From IMG/VR virus record IMGVR_UViG_3300030382_004258, positions 1 to 44,452 of that record: 44,452 bases of DNA; one strand, written 5' to 3'. Both the position numbers and the translations under genes were made by a program. The notes beneath the pieces were generated by a model. It saw only the letters and a list, made by a program, of their open reading frames with translations. It did no database searches and was not told the origin of the DNA. Numbering within the stretch: the stretch's first letter is position 1; each line of letters starts with the position of its first letter. This document shows, piece by piece, positions 22,597-32,100 of the stretch. Source of the DNA: a virus.

Positions 22597-22662
22597 TAGG
22601 GGATAGAATAATAAGATGAATCGTAAGTGAAATCTTATTGTTTGGTTGGCACCGATCCCCTA
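22597..22662 (+). promoter_or_regulatory. nested two-stem RNA element
   Basis: TAGGGGAT (22597-22604) pairs with ATCCCCTA (22655-22662), enclosing AATAAGAT (22610-22617) paired with ATCTTATT (22632-22639). Both stems are 8 bp and perfect. It starts five bases after a stop codon. With the following 60 bases it fills the non-coding part of the gap. Confidence 0.55.
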
Positions 22663-22727
22663 TATATTATGAACAAATACACCGATGAATCTAAACCTTG
22701 GACACGTATCGTGAGGGGAAGATAAAA

Positions 22728-22859
22728 ATGCTGACTAGTGTCTATAAACAACACACGGTTAAGAAAGCATTCAATGTAACTGCAGTTATAGAATGTAATC
22801 TAGGGGCTAACATTTGTTCATTTAACATAGAAAGGAATAACAATGGCATCACCAAGTAA
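22728..22859 (+). CDS. 43-aa small protein (uncertain)
   Basis: ATG with GAGGGGAAG nine bases upstream; product MLTSVYKQHTVKKAFNVTAV..., overlapping the start of the resolvase-like gene by 17 bases. Two Cys; no motif. Accepted because of the binding site and overlap. Confidence 0.4.
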   Translation: MLTSVYKQHTVKKAFNVTAVIECNLGANICSFNIERNNNGITK

Positions 22860-23166
22860 AGCAAAAGGAAATAGATTTGAAAGATTAGTGGTAAATACGG
22901 CTTCTAAGGCAGGTTTACCATCTAAGCGGGCATATGCATCCAATGGGATGTCTTTAGGGCTTGCAGAGGACGTAGACTGCCTTGTAGGTGGTTATAAGGT
23001 TCAATGCAAAACCAGGGCAAGGATAGCTAAATGGATTAAAGTTCCTGAATCCTGCGATGTTACTGCAGTAAAGGAAGATAGAGGAGATACATATATAGTA
23101 ATACGTTATGAAGACTGGTTAGAACTTATTAATCTTATAGATAGAATCAATAAAAAAGGAGGATAA
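22843..23166 (+). CDS. Hjc-like Holliday junction resolvase (PD-(D/E)xK)
   Basis: 107 residues with the small archaeal-type resolvase pattern: KGNRFERLVVNTASKAG (8-24, Glu13 catalytic), RAYASNGMSLGLAEDVDCLVGG (29-50, the D-V-D acids) and YKVQCKTRAR (51-60, Q/E-x-K). It would cut branched recombination or replication intermediates before packaging. Binding site AAAGGAA nine bases upstream. Last recognisable enzyme of the early operon. Confidence 0.75.
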   Translation: MASPSKAKGNRFERLVVNTASKAGLPSKRAYASNGMSLGLAEDVDCLVGGYKVQCKTRARIAKWIKVPESCDVTAVKEDRGDTYIVIRYEDWLELINLIDRINKKGG

Positions 23167-23169
23167 ATA

Positions 23170-23391
23170 ATGAAGATACCTGATCATGTTAATAATATAA
23201 ATTATGGTCTAGGAAATTATTTTCTTGGAGCCTGGATAGGAAAATCTAAAATAGAAAACGAATATCAAAGATATATGAAACTAAATTTTTACCCATTTAT
23301 CTTTATGTTCATAATTGACAATGTATCATCATGTCTTAGAATGCACATATTTAATTACATTAAAGTATCTTTAGCTATTGAAATAGAATAG
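23170..23391 (+). CDS. 73-aa hypothetical protein, last early gene
   Basis: ATG with AAAGGAGG eight bases upstream, so real despite no family match. Aromatic-rich with a hydrophobic segment (FYPFIFMFIIDNV) that could touch the membrane. Its stop is one base from the stop of the convergent late operon. Confidence 0.55.
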   Translation: MKIPDHVNNINYGLGNYFLGAWIGKSKIENEYQRYMKLNFYPFIFMFIIDNVSSCLRMHIFNYIKVSLAIEIE

Positions 23392-23392
23392 C

Positions 23393-26041
23393 TTATTCAA
23401 AGTGACGGAAAGAGGAAAGTATTTCTGCAGTGGTATATTTAGATTTCTTTGGTTTTTTCTGTAATCCTATGGCCTTCCTAGATGTCTTTATCCAGTCACT
23501 TGGGTAAAGAGCAAGCCAATGTCTAAGTAGATCCACTCCTCTTCCGTCACGTAATGCAGGATAAATCTTATGCTTAAATCTACCATACTCTGTACTGTAT
23601 TGATAGTCAGTATATCTTCTACTATCTTCAGTATCTTGAGTATAGTCTACATTACCTAATAACCTTCGCTTTAAAGGAGTGTCAAGTTTTATTAGTCCAC
23701 TTGTAATGCTCCAGTATTTTAGATGTCCTACACTAGGACCTGTAACTTCTGATAACAATCCGAATGTTGCCTTTTCTTTACTTCCTTCTTCAGTAAGATC
23801 TTTCTCAATCCTGTATAATCTATTTATAGTTTCATTTTCAAGCATGTTATTTAAATCAACATTTAATAATATAGATCCAAGTTGTATCATGCCAAATAAG
23901 CCTGCATATCGCATCATATACTGCATTTCTGGGGAATCCCAAGCTCTAGCCTTTATAGATTGCCCTGCTCCCTTTAACTCCCTTATATGAGTTTCTAAAA
24001 GACTCATAGGGTAATGCATTAAATGAAATGCTACTTCCTGTATAAGTCCTTTCACAGGACGTTTTACAATAGCTGTTTCTCCAACTTCATCAACAATAAG
24101 ACCATCTCCACGAACATACTTACTTTTAGCAAATGCAGCATATTCATATGCCCATCCATTTACTGATTTTAATGCAAAGTTTTTAGCAAATCTTTCTCTT
24201 TCTCCTCTAGATAGGGCACTTGTATCTTTTAATTCCATATATTTATTGATAAATGAAGTTCGATGCATAAAATTTCTTTGACCATTTTCTGTCCATCTAT
24301 GAAATGTTAGTAATCCACCAAGAGTTTTATTTCCAGCCTTTTCTATCATATCTCTTACTCTGGTATCTTTATAATAATATTCTTGTTCTCTTTCTCTGAA
24401 TACTAAATCACTCCTACTATATTTATCCCTGCCAACAAGACCTTCCATTAAAATAGCACTCTCTTTTGGTGTAAATAAAAAGCCTGCTTCCGTTGCTACC
24501 CTATCATAAATAGCCTTAATTTCAGGATCCTGGTAACCTCTTTTTGCAGCCAAGATTGCTCTTGGTCCTACTTTAGATGCATAGTGCAGCACACTGGCAG
24601 CATTCTTTATACCTCCTGTAACATTTAAGCCCATAGTTCTTGCTGTTTGCAAACCATTGATTGTTCGTACCCAACTATTTACCCATTCAGGTCTTTCAGT
24701 AACACCTTCTGGATTGGCAACTGAATATTCTTCAATTATAAAACTTCTCAATCCTTTTAGGAATGCAGTCTCTCTATTTGGAATGCTCTTCATTGCCTCA
24801 AGATATGATCTTTGTATATGGAGATTCTTATTAAACTGTACTGCATCTCTAGAATATTTCTCTAATATCACATAAGGATCTTGATCCCAGAGAAGATTCA
24901 AGTGACTACTGCCTGCCTTTACATTTTCTGGCATTTGGCCTACTTTACTCAAAAGCTGGTCAGAGATTGTATTTAATTTTTCTAAATGGTTAAGAACATC
25001 AGCTCCAGTCTTGCCTGGAAGAATCTTTTCAAGACTTGTTCTGATATCATGCATTGTTTCAAGTGTTATCTTAGGATAATAATCTCCCCTCGCTATTCCT
25101 TCCCTAATTCTTTCCTTTGCTGCTTGTATTCTGTCTACAATAGGCTGTCTCTGATCAGAAAATCTAGCATATTTCAAATCAATAACCCTTATTAATTGAT
25201 CTAATGCTGACATATTAACCTTACCTAAATCATCCAGCATTACATGTGATCTCTTAACAGCATTAACTATATGAGGATTATACTTAATGGTTTTCTTTAC
25301 AAATGTATCTGGATCAGTATATTCATATCCTTTACTCTCTGCAATATCTAATTCGGAATCAAGATAAATTCCTTTATCATTCTTTAATTTCTTACTACGA
25401 AGTTTTACAAGTTGACGATATTCATTCAACAATTTACCATTATCAGATCTAAAGAATTTTTCAACATCAGCATGAGTTATGACTTCAAGATTCTCATCCC
25501 TTGCATCAAAAATCCTATCTCTCAATTTTCTAAAATCTTTATAACTTTTATTACCAAATATCCTACTTCCCTTGCCTTCACCTATATGAGCCTTTAAAAT
25601 TATATCTTTAATATCCTGTAGAGATGATTCTACGAAAGATATCTTATTTCTCTCATAATTTTTAGCAGATTCTAAAGCTGATAAAAACTTATTAGAAGAT
25701 GGATCTAATCTTGCAAGACCTCTGGGTACTGTAAAAATACCAGCTATATTTCTAAACTTTCCACCAAGATCTTTATTAAACCCATCAATTCCTACCTTTA
25801 ACCTTCTTAGCTGCCTATCAGTAAAATTCTGTTCTTTTACCCAGGGAAAATCTAAAGTATCTCTTGCAAAACCTTCTAAGCCCTCTTCTGCCATCTTCAT
25901 ATCAAAAAATCCACCTTTTTTTGAATACCGATTTTGAATATTCTTCTTAGATACCCAATAATCAAGTACTCCTAACATTCTCCTGGTATTCTTTTCAATA
26001 TCTACAGAAGCTGACTGAACCTCATTACATCCTACTGACAT
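23393..26041 (-). CDS. large internal/ejection virion protein (882 aa)
   Basis: 882 residues, mainly helical, basic. A stretch around 470-520 ('LQTARTMGLNVTGGIKNAASVLHYASKVGPRAILAAKRG') resembles the membrane-interacting repeats of large polyvalent and ejected phage proteins (LPD38-like); a hydrophobic piece 'YAGLFGMIQLGSILLNV' lies near 715. It is the last gene of the late operon, after the 2970-aa protein, like the internal core proteins of podoviruses. Good binding site AGGAG. It may be injected with the DNA. Confidence 0.55.
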   Translation of the reverse strand: MSVGCNEVQSASVDIEKNTRRMLGVLDYWVSKKNIQNRYSKKGGFFDMKMAEEGLEGFARDTLDFPWVKEQNFTDRQLRRLKVGIDGFNKDLGGKFRNIAGIFTVPRGLARLDPSSNKFLSALESAKNYERNKISFVESSLQDIKDIILKAHIGEGKGSRIFGNKSYKDFRKLRDRIFDARDENLEVITHADVEKFFRSDNGKLLNEYRQLVKLRSKKLKNDKGIYLDSELDIAESKGYEYTDPDTFVKKTIKYNPHIVNAVKRSHVMLDDLGKVNMSALDQLIRVIDLKYARFSDQRQPIVDRIQAAKERIREGIARGDYYPKITLETMHDIRTSLEKILPGKTGADVLNHLEKLNTISDQLLSKVGQMPENVKAGSSHLNLLWDQDPYVILEKYSRDAVQFNKNLHIQRSYLEAMKSIPNRETAFLKGLRSFIIEEYSVANPEGVTERPEWVNSWVRTINGLQTARTMGLNVTGGIKNAASVLHYASKVGPRAILAAKRGYQDPEIKAIYDRVATEAGFLFTPKESAILMEGLVGRDKYSRSDLVFREREQEYYYKDTRVRDMIEKAGNKTLGGLLTFHRWTENGQRNFMHRTSFINKYMELKDTSALSRGERERFAKNFALKSVNGWAYEYAAFAKSKYVRGDGLIVDEVGETAIVKRPVKGLIQEVAFHLMHYPMSLLETHIRELKGAGQSIKARAWDSPEMQYMMRYAGLFGMIQLGSILLNVDLNNMLENETINRLYRIEKDLTEEGSKEKATFGLLSEVTGPSVGHLKYWSITSGLIKLDTPLKRRLLGNVDYTQDTEDSRRYTDYQYSTEYGRFKHKIYPALRDGRGVDLLRHWLALYPSDWIKTSRKAIGLQKKPKKSKYTTAEILSSFRHFE

Positions 26042-26151
26042 TATTACTCCTAAAAGGTTTTAAAATTTGATACGTAGGGTAGGGCACCTTTTTAAAACAA
26101 GTTTGAAAATTTAGTATATATGAGATAACTTTTTCGTTAACTTTCATTATA

Positions 26152-29100
26152 CTAACCACAGCGACCATCCTTGATAAGCTCATATTTACCATCTGGTTCC
26201 ATTGTTCGTCTATAATTATAATGAATGCTTGACTTACCTGTATGATCAAATCTTCTTATCATTTTTCCTCTCCCAAGGAAGAAACGCTGTCTATATTTAC
26301 TAAGAGTTGGACTATGATACCAATCATTCATCAATATATCTGAAGTAGAATCTATAAGTTTATCCCAATCAGTAGGACCTTCTTTTCTCATTCTATTATA
26401 ATCCTGAGTTCTATTTTCAACATGACTTGTCCTACCATCATATATATTATTCATATCTCTTACTGTACTACGCATTAATATATCTGCATCGTGATTAAAC
26501 CTAGCTGCATTAGTACCACTAACTTTATGAGGTCTACCAAGCCAATTATATACTGACTCTATAAGATGTGTGTTCGCTTTATAGTAAGGCATTTCTAAAG
26601 GACCATCCTTATAGTATACATTTCTTTGTATCTGAGGTTGTATTACATAATCAACAAGATCTGCAAAGTTTTCTGAGTTCCCATGCTTAGAAAAGAATCT
26701 ATCTATTGCTCTCTCCGTAAAGATATTATTCCTATAATATATTTCATTCTTGTGTACAAGATCTTCTTTTACAGCTTCTCTTGTCAAACTATAATTATTA
26801 CTTACAGCCCTTCTGAGATTAGTTACATCCTGTATAAAATCATTAAGCTCAACAGTTCTAGTGTTCTCATTATAAAAATACTCTGCATTCAAAGAACCTA
26901 CCCTTGTAACCTTTGCAAGTGCTCTGTTCCACTTAGCTTCTCCATCATTTATTGATACAAACTTTGCAGGTCTTTTGTCTATAATATAAGTACTTCCCTT
27001 TAGAAGTCTAGTCCTTTGTTTCATGTTAACAGTACCTACATATTCAAGAGTCCCCATGTATCGTTGTATACCACTTTTAGACTTCAAGTCATCCTTACTA
27101 ACTTGACCAGCTACCCTATAAAGATTTCCATTTAAATTCAGAGCTCTATAATCCCATACTGAATTATCTTCAGACTTTGGTATGAATTTCATTACCAAAT
27201 CTGAATCTTTTCTAAGAATAAGATCTTTAGCCAACTGTCTATCCAGTACATTTACAACCTGATTTGTTGTCGCAATCTTATCTTCAATCTTCTCTATCTT
27301 ATTTGCATCAGGAAAGCTTTCATTATTTAAATGCCTTAAAGCAGAAACAGCTTTTTCATGCTGACTATTAGCTAAGAATCTTAATATCCCACCCTGGTTT
27401 GCATTGAAAACACTCTTCCCTGACTTATTAACCTCCATGAAAGCCATATCTTTCTCTATAACTAAATCATATTCAGCATCAGTAATGTCACCATAAGACA
27501 TCATGGTTTCAACTTTTCCTTTAAGATTTTCATAGTGCTTAAACATTGTAGCGTTCTTTTTACCTGATTGATACTTTGCATCACTTGTATAGAATACAGG
27601 ATTTTTAACGACCTGATCTAATACATAACCACTCATGCTGCTTTCAATACCAAGAGTATTTTCAGCAGTAAATCTTTGAGTTGCTTGAGAAGTAGGTATA
27701 AAACCCTTTTTTAAGCTACTCTCTACATCCTTTATAGAAAGAGTTCCTTTTCCAACATCTCTATAGAAAAATCTTATAACATCAGTAATCATATCATCAG
27801 CACGAGAACCCTCACCTCTTTTTCTTATAGTTCTAGCTTCACCAATAAGTGACTTAATTAAAAACTTATCAGGATTCTTAAAAAATGATATAATCTCATC
27901 TCTATTATCTCTAAGCTCTTCTGTTGTTGGACGTCTTTTATTACCTACCTCATATACATCGTTATCTATTCTTCTTGCTTTGCTAAGAGTTCTATGCATG
28001 ATATCAAACATCCGTCTTTCCATTGAAGTCAATCCAAATGTAGCTGTCTTGTTTTGTCCTCTAAGAAATCCTCCTCCTGGATGATGTGCACTAGGCTTAT
28101 CCATATTTGACGGACGTAATCCATATATAAAATAACTTGCAAGCCTATCAAGAGTATTTAATTCAGTTGTCCTCTGCCATATATCTGCAGAAGCTTGAAA
28201 CATTTCACCACTTCTCTGAAAAATACCCAATGCATCGTCAGTACTCTTCAGAAGGTCATAATTCTTCTTGTTAAAATCTTCCTTTACAAAAGACTTTCCA
28301 TCTAATTGTATTCCTGAATTTAAAAGATAACTTAAGGTTCCTTTCCTTGATATTACACCAGCTAAATATTTTTTCTTTTGTACAACATTGTAAGCTACCC
28401 TATCAAAGCCTACATCTCCTACCTCTGTTCCAGCAACACCAGTTTCTCCAAATCCAAACATATCCATCTGATCATGTGTGCCTTTTTCAAGTGGCTTATA
28501 ATCTAATATATCCCCCATGTCATCAGTATAATCTTTAAGCATTCTCATTGGCATCTTCATATATTTGTATGCATGATCACCATCATGATCTCTTTGTAAA
28601 GTCACACGTAAATCAAATGTATTGATATGTGTAATTCCAGCCATATCTGGATTTAATATTCTTTCAACACGCATTAAAGGTTGATCCTTTAACATCTTTG
28701 GTATTGCATTCATACTCATGCCCAACTGAATATCATATTTAGCAGCAGCCTGTCTAAATTTTTTCTGTAATGCAAAATCTACTTTCTTTGAATATCTCTT
28801 TTGTCTTGGAAAAGTATCTCCTGAAAGAAGATGAATCAAATCACCATAAGTCATATCTCTAGCCACACCTGCTTGATCTTTAAGATGGTTTAAAACAGCT
28901 TCCATTCCTTTAACTGTCTTAGGATTTACTCGATACTTTCCAGTTTTTGAATCTAATTCCCCAATCCATTCATCAGGGTTAAGACCTTCAACCTGACCTA
29001 CCTTTGCTTTAATAATTGAATTCTGCATTTCAAGGAATGAGCTATGCATTTGAAGCTTACCTTCTTTATTAAAAACAAAAAATAAATCCAGTCCTGTCTC

Positions 29101-32100
29101 TGGATCTCTAGCTATAAATGGAATATCAGCAATGGTTCCAATTTCCTGCCTGGATAATTTATCAGACATTGTAGCTCCTCCATATTGATATACACTTCTA
29201 GCCTGCCACCTCATTGGCTGATCAGGTAAAGGCTGACCATGACTACCTGCAGGATCAAGATTTATAAAGTTAGCATAGGAAGGATTCCTTAGAGTATTTT
29301 CAAAGTCAGGAGCAATTATACTTTCTTCTCCATGAGGAGTAGGTCTTTTGCTAAGAATATCATAAAACTCTGACTGCAGCAACCTCATCAATGGTCTTTG
29401 TACTAAAATATTCCCTTCTCTTGCTCCAAACCTGATAAGTTTTTCAGTTAAAGTATAACTGTCTGTAGTTAATGCTTGTCCTGCTTCCTCCTGCCTTATC
29501 TGGTATAAAGCTTTTAATAGATTACCTCTAGCAAAATCTTTTTGACTATTAACATTACCCATTTTCTCAATAAGCTTATCAATCTTATAAAGTTGTCTAG
29601 CATGCTTTAAATGTGTAGTATTTTGAAAGTCAAACATAGAAGATGAATAATTAACCCCAGGATCTGAGTGTGTAGTGAATGATATGCCCATACTTTTATA
29701 AGGAATATTAATTAAGTTAGACTTATTCATCCCAATTGTTGGATCTGCAAGCCTGGATTCCCAACCCTTCGCTAAGGGCATACGTGTATCCAGCGTAAAA
29801 GGAGTTACTTTCCCTAGATTTAAAGTCTTTGCAACAGTCTTACCTACCAATAAGTCAATTCCCAGCCCATCTAAAACTTTAGATACCTCTGGATGGAATA
29901 CAGTAAAACCTTTACCGAGCACATCATTATCCATTATTATAGTTTTCATTCCATTCCAGTCACCTCCACCCTTCAAATTCTTCCATGAATCATGTGTACC
30001 TGTACTGGCAATCTTATTACCATCTAAAAAGAAAGATTCAAGACTGGTATATTTTCCTTTATCAATACTTGTAATAAAATTTGCTAATATCTTTCTCCCA
30101 CTTGAACCTGGAGCAAGAACTGTAGACGCATTCTCTCTCTCTAATTTAACAATACTTCTATTTCTAAAAACATGATCATTTGATGTATCTATCTCATCAT
30201 TAATAACACCAAGTGTATACCCATCTCTCAATGCTTTTCTAGCACTATTTCTAATGGAAATACCTGGGCCATTCTCAGCCTGCCATTCCAATGCTTGTCT
30301 TGTAACTTGGGTTGTTGTTCCTCCGTCAGTTAAGAAGCCTCTCTTGAAGCTATTAAACTCCATCTTGCCCCTATCAATATCCATTCTATTCATCATCTCA
30401 TCAAACATAGGGCCCATTGTTCTATTAAAATGAACAAATAACATCTTTAATCTTAATGCACTGTTTGAACTTTCTTGATTTAATAAATGCTTAAAACCTT
30501 TCACTAATGCATCTTGTCTTTTAGTATTCCCAACAAGTTTGCTATCATACTGAGCAAACTTTTCAGCATATACTGTACTAAAATCATCATGAAGCAAGTC
30601 AATATTCTCTTTTGTCTTTGGAAAAATAATACGCATCCTCGGACTTAATCTCATATACACTTTAGTACTTTCTTTAGCACCAGTTTCGTCAGCAATAATT
30701 CGTTGTAAATCTTCAATCTTAAGCTTAAAGCTTGATGATCTCATCTCCTCATAAGCGTCTTTCATAACTCTCATATCGACAGGTATAGCATTATCAATAA
30801 GATTCTGCATTACTATCCAGTTACCCTTAACATCCCTTGAGTCATCAATGTTAAGAGTTTTATTCCTGAGCTTCATTGTTCCGTCTAGAATAATAAACTG
30901 ATATTTCTTACCTGGATTGTTAGAAGTAACTCCCTCTCTATCTAAAGTCCTGGTTGATAAAGAATACCTTGTAGGCTTTTCATCAAATTTTGCTACATCA
31001 TGATCTAATGTAAATACCTCCCTATTTACTCTTCCAAATATTGCCTGTACTAATGGTAAAAGTTCTTTAGTTTTAAACTCATCCATTGCTTCACTTCTTT
31101 TTATTGAATCTTTATGCTCTGCTCTAATATCTGCATATACTGTCCTGTCAAGTAAATCTCTAAAAAATGTAATACGATTTATTCTATGAGGATTAATAGT
31201 ATTATCGTAAGCATCAGAAACATCTAAAATAAATTGATTATCTATTTCATTAGGATTATCTTTGCTTCGTACGGAAGAATACTTCAATAGTATTTCCTGA
31301 AAACTTATAGGTCTTTCATGCTTCAGCTTTTCAGACTGCATTTTCTCTAATATATCTACAGAAAGATCGTCATAAGTACCCTTATGAGTATTGAGTCTTC
31401 CCATTTGTTTTACAACAGCATCTATTGCATCCTTTGCATCTCTCCAATTACCAGACTCATTAAAAGTATTCACTAGCTCTTCTAAAGAAACTTCCTTAGA
31501 AAGCTTATTTCCTAGAAGAACACGAAACTTTTTGCTTATTGAATTAAGCATTCTCTCCCCATCTATTGGAGCTACATTTGGATCTGCATTTATGAGCTGA
31601 TTATGTATCTTAACAAGTAAACCATCCAGCAATGTCTTTGCTCCAAAATCTACATTCATCTCTTCTTGAAGCATTTGATCCCAAGAATATACTATCTCTC
31701 CATACCTATCTAGACTTTCCTGTCTTGCTTTAAGATCCATTCCCCTCAGATCTCCAATCCCCTGCTTCAAGGTTTCTACTAGACCTCCCAATTCCTCAGC
31801 TTTCTCTGGACTAAGCTTATTCTCTGCCATCAATGTCTTATATATAGTATCAGCTTCTACTAAAGCTAAATCTAACTTCTCTTCATCAACTGTTTTTCTA
31901 GAACTTTCCACTTCACTCTTAATTGATTTAGCCAAATCAGTTAAAGTACGTATGTTAGTTACCAGCATTCCATCTTTCCCAAGTCCTGATAATGTACTCC
32001 CAATATTATCTACAAAATCTTTTACCTTACTATTGGTAACTTCCTTCGCAATTCCAATCCACTCTGTAAGATCAACATCTCTTGGCCTTTCAGATATATC

